Origin: a virus
IMG/VR virus record: IMGVR_UViG_3300045242_000078
Coordinates: 1 to 51,268 of that record
DNA: 51,268 nucleotides
Direction: 5' to 3' (one strand)
In this document: positions 15,070 through 22,776 of the stretch, one piece after another
How positions within the stretch are numbered: position 1 is the first letter of the stretch
Layout: each line of letters opens with the position of its first letter
Notes under the pieces: generated by a model
The model's input: only the letters and a program-made list of their open reading frames with translations
Databases searched by the model: none
What the model was told of the DNA's origin: nothing
Program-made: the position numbers and the translations under genes

Positions 15070-16743
15070 CTATTTGACAGATGCCAGAGGCGGCTTCGGC
15101 GCGGCTTTCTGCGCCTCCATCGCCATTTTCTGCTGCGCGGCCTTGGCCTCTGCCGGTTCGATGATCTCTTTCAGTTCGCGCAAAATCGCCTCTTCTGCCG
15201 GCGGCGAGTTGAGCATAATGTACCGCTCGCGCGTGATGGCTCTCGCCTTGAGTAGCCGGTCGCTCAACAACTGCGACCCCTCTTGGAAGATCGGGCTGTT
15301 GCTGTGCGCGTCCACGCCCACGGTGAAGTTTGGCGACATTTCCGCCGGAATGAACGGCACATCGTTATCGTCGTACAGTTCCTCGGTCGTCCCCACGTAC
15401 AGGCATTTCCCGAACAGCGTTGCGGACTGATCAAGCGAGTCCTCGATAATCATCGCGCGCTTTTTCGGCCGCGCCGTGCCCACCGTCAGGAGCTTGCCCG
15501 CGTGCCCCGCCGAGCGAACGCCAGATTCGCCCCTGCCCTGCACCACGTTGGACAATCCCGATACCGTGTCCATGTAATCCTGATAGCGCGCGAGGCTGGC
15601 GTAGATGTGCTCCGGGATGTTCGGCACGAAAGTCTCGCGGCGGAAGTTGGGATCGCCGATTGCCACGTTCGCGCCGGGCGAATTGAATGCGTCCATCTTG
15701 TCGGGTAGCCCCATGCCGCCCCAGGCAGAAGGCGGATCCACCTGCTTTTGTTCCAGCCGTTCGATGTCGATCATTCGCTCGTTCAGCTTGTTCTGGATCG
15801 GCGTCAGCTTGGAGACTTCCGACTGTCCCCAGAAATAGTCTGGCAGCGGGTTCGGGCAGACCTGGACAAAGCCGTGCTCGCCTTCGAAGTCCTTGGAGCG
15901 CGGCAGGAAAATGTTCTTGCGGTCGAACACGATCGCCTGCTCGCCTGCCATCGTGCAGACCTGGTAATCATCTTGGGAATCGTCCCAGACGTAGATTTCC
16001 TGCATCTCAATGACGGGAACAGCAAGCTGCGCGGCGTAGTCGGCGATGGTGCCGATATTCACGTTCACTTCGCCCTGGAGGCTCTGCAAGCCTTCGCCGG
16101 GGATGCCCGAAGTCAGGAGGATGCGATCCAACATCGGCGGCGTTGACGACGCGGTATCCTTTTTGGTATAGGCGTCCGTGGCCGCTTTCAGGATTTCCTC
16201 GCGCTTCGGGTGCAGGCTGATGCGCTTCGCAAGGTCGGATTTCGTCATGTAGTACACATGGACGAACGCTTCCTGCCGGTCGAGCATGGGCACGTCGTCG
16301 CGGTACACGCCGAAACAGGCCGGGTCGATGACGTAGGGGTCCACGCGGCCATTCCTGCGCCGGATGTGCTTGACGAGCGTCGTGTCGTACACCATCGACC
16401 ACAGGATCGCCATTTGCATAATGACGTCGGCGTTCGCCTTCTTCCACTCTTCCATTACCAGCTTGCCAAAGGCGCCGGTGCGCTTGCGGTCGGACTTCGG
16501 GGCGTGACTTCCCATCGTGACACTGAACCGCGTCGAATCGCTGGCGTAGAGGAATGACGTGACGGTGTCGAGGTGACTGTAGAGCAGATTCCACGGCGAC
16601 GGTGCGCCGTCTGACGTGCCGTAGAAGTAATAGGCCCTATTCAGAGTGTACTGTTCCAATCGCGTCTGGCGCGAGGACATGCACACACGCGACACCTCTT
16701 GCCAAAAATCGAGACGCGCCGCGTCCTGGTGCGGGATACGCAT
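15070..16743 (-). CDS. Portal protein, 557 aa
   Basis: The 557-aa length, position between terminase and capsid, and features such as MRIPHQDAARLDFWQEVSRV, FLYASDSTRFSVTMGS, an extended middle with LNERMIDIERLEQKQVDPPS and the helical C-terminus fit a podoviral portal. It would form the dodecameric DNA gate at the capsid vertex. The start overlaps the stop of the zinc-ribbon gene by TAATG. Assigned from context and composition. Confidence 0.8.
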   Translation of the reverse strand: MRIPHQDAARLDFWQEVSRVCMSSRQTRLEQYTLNRAYYFYGTSDGAPSPWNLLYSHLDTVTSFLYASDSTRFSVTMGSHAPKSDRKRTGAFGKLVMEEWKKANADVIMQMAILWSMVYDTTLVKHIRRRNGRVDPYVIDPACFGVYRDDVPMLDRQEAFVHVYYMTKSDLAKRISLHPKREEILKAATDAYTKKDTASSTPPMLDRILLTSGIPGEGLQSLQGEVNVNIGTIADYAAQLAVPVIEMQEIYVWDDSQDDYQVCTMAGEQAIVFDRKNIFLPRSKDFEGEHGFVQVCPNPLPDYFWGQSEVSKLTPIQNKLNERMIDIERLEQKQVDPPSAWGGMGLPDKMDAFNSPGANVAIGDPNFRRETFVPNIPEHIYASLARYQDYMDTVSGLSNVVQGRGESGVRSAGHAGKLLTVGTARPKKRAMIIEDSLDQSATLFGKCLYVGTTEELYDDNDVPFIPAEMSPNFTVGVDAHSNSPIFQEGSQLLSDRLLKARAITRERYIMLNSPPAEEAILRELKEIIEPAEAKAAQQKMAMEAQKAAPKPPLASVK

Positions 16744-17225
16744 TACGGCGCGCTCGCCAGTGCCTTGTCGAAGTCCTGCGCCGATCCTGGTTCGTGGCCG
16801 ACCGGGTGCGCCCTCGGCCGCGGCAGCGCCTTCATCAGTTCGGAGATTGCGCCGCCGCTATCGGTCATGCCCATACCTGCGAGCGCGGCAGTTGCGCCGC
16901 CTGCCGAGCCTTCGCGTGGTACTTCGCCTTTGCCTACCTCATACACGTTGCCGGCCGGAATTGGCTGCCAGAACGCTTCCATGCCCTTCTGGGTCTTCCT
17001 GGATGCCCCCACCGAGCCGTTGCGGTTCGAAAGGTCGGTCAGTTGGTAGCGAGCCGCGAGCCGGTCTAGCGCGCGGTCGGAGATTTTCGTGCGCTCGGAC
17101 TTGCCCGCGGGCGCGGTGCGGAACTCCTGCACCACCGTGGTACAGCCCCCTACGGGACAGACGGGATTTTTCTGCGCCGACTCGAACGGCCCATGACCGA
17201 GACAGCGATACTCGCGGATGACCAT
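16743..17225 (-). CDS. Zinc-ribbon protein between terminase and portal, 160 aa
   Basis: The first ~30 residues form a zinc ribbon like those of FmdB-type proteins (YRCLGHGPFES ... CPVGGCTTVV). A helical DNA-binding-like section follows (KISDRALDRLAARYQLTDLS), then a Gly/Ala-rich tail. Found in many phages at this position; it may assist packaging or portal assembly. The role is an inference. Confidence 0.7.
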   Translation of the reverse strand: MVIREYRCLGHGPFESAQKNPVCPVGGCTTVVQEFRTAPAGKSERTKISDRALDRLAARYQLTDLSNRNGSVGASRKTQKGMEAFWQPIPAGNVYEVGKGEVPREGSAGGATAALAGMGMTDSGGAISELMKALPRPRAHPVGHEPGSAQDFDKALASAP

Positions 17226-17240
17226 GCGCGCACGATACGC

Positions 17241-17621
17241 CTATTTGTTCACCGGCGGCAACACCGGAAAGGCAGCCTTGTTCACGGCAACCCAGTCGAG
17301 CACCGGCCCCCTGTCCGTCATCCTGATCCGCGTCAGCATCGTCTGCTCCGGCAGCGGATCCTCGTACACCGTGATCTCGTAGGTGCCGCGCGCCTTGCTT
17401 ACCCGACGCGCTTCCACCTGCCCGTTTTCCAGCAGCGTGAACGCGCGATCTAACCGGCGGTACGTCTCCCGGTACATACCCTCGAATTCCTTGGCGTATC
17501 GCCACCAGTGACCGGGGCCGATTCCGCTTACCTTCTCAAGGATCGCAAGCGAGAATGGCCGCTCCTTCGCCGGCATGGCGATCAGGGCGCGCAGTCTTCG
17601 TTTGCATTCCTCTCTTGTCAC
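17241..17621 (-). CDS. Unknown packaging-region protein, 126 aa
   Basis: Begins MTREECKRRLRALIAMPAKE using GTG at 17621 that overlaps the terminase stop. The centre is basic and helical (KVSGIGPGHWWRYAKEFEGM) and the C-terminal half is beta-rich (YEITVYEDPLPEQTMLTRIR). Its position downstream of the large terminase could suit a packaging accessory. It is not recognisably a small terminase subunit. Confidence 0.7.
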   Translation of the reverse strand: MTREECKRRLRALIAMPAKERPFSLAILEKVSGIGPGHWWRYAKEFEGMYRETYRRLDRAFTLLENGQVEARRVSKARGTYEITVYEDPLPEQTMLTRIRMTDRGPVLDWVAVNKAAFPVLPPVNK

Positions 17622-19423
17622 TTGTTCACTCCGTACCGTATGCCCACTTTCTCCATGTACCCCCCGACCGTGCTCCTCAGCGTACTCTCAACCGGCGTCT
17701 CCGCTCGGCCCGTGATCGCCACCTTCGCCCGCTTGTCGGCTTCCTTCGCCCAGGTGAGGCCCATCTGCTTTAGCTTCATGATGAAGTAGCGCACGTGGTT
17801 CTCCGCCGCAATCGCAGACGCCACCGTGCAGTCATCGTGCCCGCGGCCAGAGGCGCCAAGGAAGCCGTCTTTCTCGCGCACGATGATTTTCATTTCGTCG
17901 GCGAGCAACTTGGAGTGCAGCACGGCATGCCCCTTATCGACCAGATCGCGGAAGGTGTTGAAACAGCGGTCCTTGGTCTCGGCTGAAGTTTTCCAGGCGT
18001 ACACACCGCCTCCGAATGGGCTATCGAGCCTTCGATACAGGAAGTAGCGCATATGCCCGACCACATCGCGCAGTGCCTTTCCCTGCGGCGAAGCGCCCAT
18101 AATAGCCGCCTGCCGCCGCAGGTTGTCGATTTCCCCGAGCACCGCTTCCCCCGGCCCGTTGATCTCAAGGTTGACCATCGAATTGCGGTAGCACCCGGCG
18201 ATGTAGCAAATCACCCACGCGAACTTGTACGTGGTGATTTCTGGCGTGCAGAATTCCGCCACCTGCTCGAAGCGATCGGCGTAGCAGCGGTACACTTCGA
18301 CCACGCTTCTATCCGCCCAATGCGCGCTGCCGTAGGCTGGATCCGCGCCAATCGAATAGAAGGCCGTATCGTCTGGCTGCTCCCAGATGCGAAGATGCGC
18401 CGTGCGCTCGGGACATTCCTCCACCACCGTCTGCATGAAGTCAGAACCGAAGCCAAAGCGCAGGCATTCGACGGGCGCGGGTTCCGCCTCGATCGCAGTC
18501 GCAATGTCGTGCACGCGCGTCAGGCTGAAAAAGTTTTTTCCCGTGAGGATGAAGGCCATCTCCGACGTCCAGGGCATTTCTTGTCTGGCGTAATCTTGGT
18601 CGTGAAGTTTTTCCGCAACGATCCAGCGCCACCACGCTATTTGCTCCGGTACGATGTCGAAGTCGTATTGCAACTTGACCGCTTGAGCCCACTCGTGTTC
18701 GTTGCTGGTTAGTTTTCCATCCCAATAGACTTCATATTCATTGGAATCTTTTTCTTTGCGGTATAGTTCATTGCGCCACCATCCTATGAAGATCGCTCGT
18801 TGCGTTACGGCATCTTCTGCTTCTACAAACATTTCGTGAAACAAATTAAAGCCGCGTGCAGTCGATTCCCACATCGCAAAGCGCAGCGGGTTTATTTCTG
18901 CAAGCGAAGACTGAATTGATGCAAGCGATTCTTCATCTTCCCAAGAACTGCACTCGGTTGCGTGAATGAAGGTGATGCCTTTGCCGCGTCCCTTACCGCC
19001 TTTTCGTTTCACACCGCCGCCAATCTGCATGAACATGCGTGATCCGTTTTCAAATTCGAGCATGTTGCGATTGTTGGTAAGTAACCTGAGACGGTGCGTA
19101 CGCGGCAGCCCATTGTGGAACTGCGTTAGAGTCGAGCGGAACATATCCTTATTCTCTTCCCCATCCGAGGCGAGCGTGCCCTGCATCCCCGTATACTCAT
19201 AGTGCCAAAACAAGTCAATTGCTAACTGAATGGTAGTCACCCCGAGTTGGCGAGCTTTGCAGCAAACGAAAGAATGAATGTCGTCCTCAAGCCCTCTCAC
19301 AACCTCTTGCAACAGATATTCTTGCGTGCCAAGCAATTTGTCCAGCGTGATTACGCCCTGCTCCTTGGAACTAACGGAGAGTTGATTGCAAAAAGCGCGG
19401 AACCTGCGTATGTCGAACTTCAC
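17618..19423 (-). CDS. Terminase large subunit, 601 aa
   Basis: The DNA-packaging ATPase-nuclease. Walker A variant CKARQLGVTT lies at residues 55-64 and a Walker B-like ITFIHATECSSW at 150-161 with Glu157. The RNase H-like nuclease begins YSIGADPAYG with Asp361, and GRGHDDCTVASA near the C-terminus supplies later acidic residues. I use GTG at 19423, which overlaps the HNH stop (GTGA), since the frame upstream lies inside the HNH gene. Middle codons (18700-19400) are more AT-rich than the ends, perhaps a recombination trace. Confidence 0.9.
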   Translation of the reverse strand: MKFDIRRFRAFCNQLSVSSKEQGVITLDKLLGTQEYLLQEVVRGLEDDIHSFVCCKARQLGVTTIQLAIDLFWHYEYTGMQGTLASDGEENKDMFRSTLTQFHNGLPRTHRLRLLTNNRNMLEFENGSRMFMQIGGGVKRKGGKGRGKGITFIHATECSSWEDEESLASIQSSLAEINPLRFAMWESTARGFNLFHEMFVEAEDAVTQRAIFIGWWRNELYRKEKDSNEYEVYWDGKLTSNEHEWAQAVKLQYDFDIVPEQIAWWRWIVAEKLHDQDYARQEMPWTSEMAFILTGKNFFSLTRVHDIATAIEAEPAPVECLRFGFGSDFMQTVVEECPERTAHLRIWEQPDDTAFYSIGADPAYGSAHWADRSVVEVYRCYADRFEQVAEFCTPEITTYKFAWVICYIAGCYRNSMVNLEINGPGEAVLGEIDNLRRQAAIMGASPQGKALRDVVGHMRYFLYRRLDSPFGGGVYAWKTSAETKDRCFNTFRDLVDKGHAVLHSKLLADEMKIIVREKDGFLGASGRGHDDCTVASAIAAENHVRYFIMKLKQMGLTWAKEADKRAKVAITGRAETPVESTLRSTVGGYMEKVGIRYGVNK

Positions 19424-19977
19424 GCGGACGCTATGAGCGATTGAACGAACACGGAAAAATCCTTTGTGTGTTTTCTGGAGTTGCAAGACTTGCACAGCAA
19501 TTGAATGTTGCTAATGTCATTACTTCCGCCGTTTGCCATCGCAACAATGTGATCGGCTGACGGATTGCGCGTGATGTCGCAGCCGCACGCGTTGCACTTA
19601 CCATCCTGCTCTATCATCATGGACTTCAGTTGCGCCGCTGTATGCTTTCCGTTTACACCCTTGAGGAGAGCGCGACGATTGCGTGTGTACGCGGCCCTCT
19701 CTGCCGGATGCTCTTGCAAATACTTCTTGGATCTTGCTAGAAAAAATTGGTGGCGTGACAGTCTGTTCTTTTTTCGATGCGCCTTTACCTTTTCTGGGTT
19801 TTTGATATTCCACTTCTTTTTTGAGAGCGCATGTATTCCCGGATTGGCCTTGTTTCGAACACGAGCGTACTCGTTGTGGCAAGGCTTGCACATTTTATGC
19901 AAACCGTCCTTCGTCGCGCGATTGATTCCGAACGCGGATTCGTCAAATTCCTTCTTGCAGGACCAGCAGACTTTCAT
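19420..19977 (-). CDS. HNH endonuclease upstream of terminase, 185 aa
   Basis: An N-terminal zinc finger (CWSCKKEFDES ... MCKPCHNEY), a basic middle and a C-terminal HNH core (CNACGCDITRNPSADHIVAM, then LLCKSCNSRKHTK). It overlaps both neighbours by 4 nt, so it has been fitted into the operon rather than dropped between genes. HNH proteins beside terminases may aid packaging in long-tailed phages, but the zinc-finger build here resembles homing nucleases. Low GC compared with flanking genes. Confidence 0.88.
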   Translation of the reverse strand: MKVCWSCKKEFDESAFGINRATKDGLHKMCKPCHNEYARVRNKANPGIHALSKKKWNIKNPEKVKAHRKKNRLSRHQFFLARSKKYLQEHPAERAAYTRNRRALLKGVNGKHTAAQLKSMMIEQDGKCNACGCDITRNPSADHIVAMANGGSNDISNIQLLCKSCNSRKHTKDFSVFVQSLIASA

Positions 19978-20234
19978 CCCGTAATCGCGCTAACTCGCAC
20001 GCGTGCCCACCGCGCCTGCGGTTCTTTCTCGATCACGCCCTCGCGCTCAAGCAAGTCCGCGCACTCCTGCACGTGCGTCCGGTTCAAGCCGATGTCTTTC
20101 GATGCGCGCGCCCGCCAGCCGCCTGTGACCATGCAGTCCTCGCCCATCTTGCACAAGAGCCACCAAAGCAATTTATGGCAACCCGCATTGAGCTTCAAGC
20201 GGTAGATCGGTTTTGCTTCGACGCCGATGGTCAC
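19974..20234 (-). CDS. Winged-helix DNA-binding protein, possible small terminase or regulator, 86 aa
   Basis: The 86-aa protein holds a winged-helix pattern (ARASKDIGLNRTHVQECADL, LEREGVIEKEPQARW). The GTG at 20234 sits 1 nt after the upstream stop, and the gene is coupled to the HNH gene by overlap. Position two genes before the large terminase makes a small terminase subunit possible, but it is short and a transcription regulator fits as well. Confidence 0.65.
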   Translation of the reverse strand: MTIGVEAKPIYRLKLNAGCHKLLWWLLCKMGEDCMVTGGWRARASKDIGLNRTHVQECADLLEREGVIEKEPQARWARVRVSAITG

Positions 20235-20235
20235 G

Positions 20236-20481
20236 TCAATATTCCGGCCACACTTCAATCTGCCCGTGCTTCTCAATCAAGTGGATTAGTTTCTTGTACG
20301 GATTTTCTTTGTTGTCCCCAAATACTCCAGCCATTGCATTGAGAGCAACAATGTGAGTCTCATTGAGGCGAAACGGCCTGTCGCCAAAAGCGTTTTCCAT
20401 TGCTTCCAGAAACGCACTCGGACAACTAACGCCAAGACTATCTGCGCCCTTAGTCGGACGATACATGATTGACGCACTCAT
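20236..20481 (-). CDS. Unknown small protein, 81 aa
   Basis: A folded-looking 81-aa protein (FLEAMENAFGDRPFRLNETH, ALNAMAGVFGDNKENPYKKL) starting at an ATG that overlaps the preceding stop (TAATG). No membrane segment or known motif. Part of the packaging-side operon. Confidence 0.68.
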   Translation of the reverse strand: MSASIMYRPTKGADSLGVSCPSAFLEAMENAFGDRPFRLNETHIVALNAMAGVFGDNKENPYKKLIHLIEKHGQIEVWPEY

Positions 20482-20738
20482 TATTCAGGACTACTCCGCG
20501 CCAGTTCCATCAGTGCAACGCTTAGCGGCGTCGTTTTGTAAATCTGCGTGATAAGCCCAGGCACGAATGCTTTTCGAGAGATTTCGAAAATGTCTTGAAC
20601 GATCTTTCTTTCGTAATAATTGATCGCCAGCGTTTCCTCAAACGTTGGCAGGACAATACGCATCAGCGACTCGGCGCGTACGATAGCTGGTGCTGCGCCA
20701 AGCGCCAGGATGGAAGACATAAAGCCGCGCCGGTTCAT
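20481..20738 (-). CDS. Tat-signal small protein with a capsid N-arm-like segment, 85 aa
   Basis: Starts MNRRGFMSSILALGAAPAIV, a twin-arginine signal pattern with an Ala-x-Ala-like cleavage zone near residue 22. The following ~60 residues include ISRKAFVPGLITQIYKTTP (53-71). This aligns with residues 51-69 of the phage's own capsid protein (10 of 19 identical, most others conservative). The ATG overlaps the stop of the upstream membrane gene. It may be an exported or decoy capsid-arm fragment, or a remnant; role unknown. Confidence 0.75.
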   Translation of the reverse strand: MNRRGFMSSILALGAAPAIVRAESLMRIVLPTFEETLAINYYERKIVQDIFEISRKAFVPGLITQIYKTTPLSVALMELARSSPE

Positions 20739-20869
20739 CCGCGAGACACCGGCCAATACCCCCACACAAGCAGAACCAATGCCAGTATCCAATGCCCGTA
20801 GAACAACAGCAGCAGGACGGCCAGCAGCGGCAACGAAAGAATCAGCAACACCAGAATAAAATTGTTCAC
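20735..20869 (-). CDS. Very small two-helix membrane protein, 44 aa
   Basis: Almost entirely hydrophobic (FILVLLILSLPLLAVLLLLF, WILALVLLVWGYWPV). GTG start at 20869 overlaps the stop of the even smaller upstream frame (GTGA), and its own stop overlaps the Tat-signal gene. Too short for a classic holin, but a holin or antiholin-like role is possible. Confidence 0.65.
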   Translation of the reverse strand: MNNFILVLLILSLPLLAVLLLLFYGHWILALVLLVWGYWPVSRG

Positions 20870-20982
20870 GGCGTATATTCTCCCATTGCCAACGCGAACA
20901 GCAGAAACAACGGAAGAACGATATGCCCGTGAGCGAGCAGCAATCCACACAACACGGCAATCACGACTCCAGCACAGTTCAT
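20866..20982 (-). CDS. Very small membrane protein, 38 aa
   Basis: Encodes MNCAGVVIAVLCGLLLAHGH followed by IVLPLFLLFALAMGEYTP, two hydrophobic stretches. The ATG overlaps the KTSC gene stop (ATGA) and a ribosome site (GGAGG) lies inside the end of that gene. The exact overlap at both ends supports it as a real gene. Confidence 0.62.
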   Translation of the reverse strand: MNCAGVVIAVLCGLLLAHGHIVLPLFLLFALAMGEYTP

Positions 20983-21182
20983 TGCTTTTCCTCCCTGTAT
21001 TTTCCTTTTATGTGCGCGTTAAAGTGTTTCCCTTTGGAACCCGACCTAAGAAATTCAAGAAACGTATCAAGCGGCACGCCAGAGTAGCGCCACGTGGGAC
21101 CTGAGCGGAACGTGATATCAAGGTCGAGTGTATTCTTGTCGTAGCCGTAGGCCGAGAGCAACGAACTTGAGCAGCCGTGCAT
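20979..21182 (-). CDS. KTSC-domain protein, 67 aa
   Basis: The KTSC domain spans nearly the whole protein: SSLLSAYGYDKNTLDLDITF, then SGPTWRYSGVPLDTFLEFL and the Lys-rich end SKGKHFNAHIKGKY. The family is common in phages and some bacterial proteins and has no firm function. A GTG two codons upstream is an alternative start. Confidence 0.82.
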   Translation of the reverse strand: MHGCSSSLLSAYGYDKNTLDLDITFRSGPTWRYSGVPLDTFLEFLRSGSKGKHFNAHIKGKYREEKQ

Positions 21183-21192
21183 TTTCACGGCA

Positions 21193-21471
21193 CTACCCGA
21201 TTTCCTCGAACAGCAATTGCAACTGCGCCGCCGACTGCGCTTTCTTTTTCACGGCATCGGTGCAGCGCGCGACGATGTACTGCGATAGCACGCCGGGAAT
21301 GATGCCGCACGTCAGAGCAGCAACCTGTATCGCGTTGTTGAACGTGGTTTGCGCATCGATCTTGCGCAGACACGCCTGTTCCAGTTCATCAATTGATCCG
21401 CGCAGCGCCGTGATGTTGATGCCGGCAGCCAGGGCGCGCACCTGCGTCCTATCGCTCGTTTCCATGTCCAT
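21193..21471 (-). CDS. Small helical protein, 92 aa
   Basis: Starts MDMETSDRTQVRALAAGINI with a GGAGG site six bases upstream. The middle has a moderately hydrophobic helix (IQVAALTCGIIPGVLSQYIV) flanked by charged helices. No family recognised. Confidence 0.7.
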   Translation of the reverse strand: MDMETSDRTQVRALAAGINITALRGSIDELEQACLRKIDAQTTFNNAIQVAALTCGIIPGVLSQYIVARCTDAVKKKAQSAAQLQLLFEEIG

Positions 21472-21484
21472 GCTCACCCTCCTT

Positions 21485-22000
21485 TCAAAAAGGCAACTCG
21501 TCGTGAATCTTCGGACCGAGCACAATCGGAGGCTGCGGCGCAGGCTTTCCCTCTGCCGTTAAAGCCACCGCGAGCGCACTCCACCGATCAGCCTTGATTC
21601 CGTACAGCGGTCCTGGCGAGCGCTTGAGCCCGATCGCCGCCGCCTGCCCACCGTAGCGATCGATAATCGCGGCGCGAATGTTGCTATCTGACGCTTTCGA
21701 CGATTCGCACAAAAACTGCTTCACCTCGCGCCGGTAGATCAAACGTACCACTCCCCCGCGCCGATCCCACGCCTCGGCAAAGCGGCCGATCCATTTCACG
21801 GTCTCGAAAATCTCCCGCCCGACCGCCATCCCCATGCTGGCGATGTCCTCGATCGCAAGCACCGGCCCTTGCATCCACTCCCCGCGCAAGCGCTTGAGCA
21901 CCTGCGCGTTGACCTCCTTCGCGTGACTGTGCGGCACCCCGTCGCCGAGCACCACCCACGCCGACTCAGTTGTGCCAGGGTCAAGCCCGATGACGATCAC
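21485..22000 (-). CDS. RuvC-like Holliday-junction resolvase, 171 aa
   Basis: Starts at GTG 22000 with a GGAGG site. The N-terminus VIVIGLDPGTTESAWVV carries catalytic Asp7, LAIEDIASMG carries Glu51, and KADRWSALAVAL near residue 138 supplies the C-terminal acidic residue, matching RuvC-type nucleases. It would trim branched phage DNA during recombination or before packaging. It lies just downstream of two perfect DnaA boxes. Confidence 0.85.
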   Translation of the reverse strand: MIVIGLDPGTTESAWVVLGDGVPHSHAKEVNAQVLKRLRGEWMQGPVLAIEDIASMGMAVGREIFETVKWIGRFAEAWDRRGGVVRLIYRREVKQFLCESSKASDSNIRAAIIDRYGGQAAAIGLKRSPGPLYGIKADRWSALAVALTAEGKPAPQPPIVLGPKIHDELPF

Positions 22001-22078
22001 GCCAAGCCTCCATCCGTTCCCCGGACCGTCAGTTCGGCCGCTTCGAGGGTGGTGAGCCACCGGGGAGGTTCTGAGAAG

Positions 22079-22118
22079 TTATCCACAGGCAACCCTGCTA
22101 TCCGCCGAGTTATCCACA
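22079..22118. promoter_or_regulatory. Two perfect DnaA boxes
   Basis: TTATCCACA occurs at 22079-22087 and 22110-22118, in direct orientation, 31 bp apart, between the RuvC-like gene and the next gene upstream. A third near-match (TTATCCACC) lies at 24089-24097, at the end of repA. They may recruit host DnaA for phage replication or regulate the operon. Confidence 0.6.
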
Positions 22119-22129
22119 GGTGGGTGAAA

Positions 22130-22144
22130 TGACCCACTGGGTCA
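22130..22144. promoter_or_regulatory. 15-bp palindrome beside the DnaA boxes
   Basis: TGACCCA and TGGGTCA form 7-bp arms around a single central C. It sits 12 bp from the second DnaA box in non-coding sequence and looks like a binding site for a dimeric protein or a small hairpin. Confidence 0.5.
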
Positions 22145-22154
22145 AATGCCCCAC

Positions 22155-22574
22155 CTACCCGTTGAACGTCCTGCCGGCAAGCGGACCGACCGGCCCCACC
22201 CGCGGCTGCTCCTCCGCCGCCACCCGCGCCCCGGCGAGCTGCTGCCACACCGAGTAGCGCGCCGTCCGGGCCGCCTGCAAGCGCAACTGCCGGTTCAACC
22301 CGTCGTCGTCAGGCAAAGGCTCGACCAGGCCGCGCGCCTCCGAAACAGCCAAGAGGGCCGTCGCTACATCCAAAGCGTGGACCGCAATGTCCCGAGGATT
22401 GTCCTCGGTCCCGAGCTCGACCCCCTCGGCCACCACGTTCGCGTACAGAGGCGACTTGAGGAAGTCCACCGCCAGCCTTACCCTCAGGTCCAGCATAGCC
22501 CCAGTCCCAAACCCCTCCAAGACGTTGCTAGGATAATCCATACCATCCCTTATTCCACCCCTATCCTTGTCCAT
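22155..22574 (-). CDS. Unknown protein, 139 aa
   Basis: Helical, with an acidic middle (YANVVAEGVELGTEDNPRDI) and an Arg/Ala-rich helical C-terminal half (LNRQLRLQAARTARYSVWQQ). The ATG at 22574 follows a G-rich ribosome site; an internal ATG at 22541 is possible. No family recognised. Confidence 0.68.
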   Translation of the reverse strand: MDKDRGGIRDGMDYPSNVLEGFGTGAMLDLRVRLAVDFLKSPLYANVVAEGVELGTEDNPRDIAVHALDVATALLAVSEARGLVEPLPDDDGLNRQLRLQAARTARYSVWQQLAGARVAAEEQPRVGPVGPLAGRTFNG

Positions 22575-22776
22575 CCCCTACCCCTCCCTTAGTCCTACCC
22601 CTAGGCCTACCTACACCACGCCCTGCCTTGACTCGTCCAGTCCTGATCCTGGACTCCTTGATCTTCCTCGCGTAGCACCCCTTGCAGTACGCCGCCAGCC
22701 CGTCCGATAGCGTCTCGTTCCGACCGAACGCCGTCTCCTTCAACTCCCGCTCGCAGGATGGACACCACTTGCTCAT
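22561..22776 (-). CDS. Zinc-finger protein, 71 aa
   Basis: The N-terminal finger MSKWCPSCERELKETAFGR then YCKGCYARK has the CxxC...CxxC pattern common to phage HNH and recombination proteins, but no nuclease core follows; the rest is a basic Gly/Arg-rich tail. Possibly a DNA-binding remnant or regulator. It overlaps both neighbours. Confidence 0.72.
   Translation of the reverse strand: MSKWCPSCERELKETAFGRNETLSDGLAAYCKGCYARKIKESRIRTGRVKAGRGVGRPRGRTKGGVGDGQG
22575..22601 (-). promoter_or_regulatory. G-run tract covering the ribosome site of the 139-aa gene
   Basis: On the minus strand, four runs of 4, 3, 4 and 4 G occur in 27 nt, spaced 9, 1 and 2 nt, ending directly at the ATG on 22574. This could fold as an RNA G-quadruplex over the ribosome site. 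It also codes the Gly-rich end of the upstream protein, so composition may explain it. Confidence 0.35.

Noticed and set aside
17241-17621. Gene at 17241-17621 as the small terminase subunit
   Set aside because: It lies downstream of the large subunit and shows no clear helix-turn-helix; the winged-helix gene at 19974 is a better, still uncertain, candidate.
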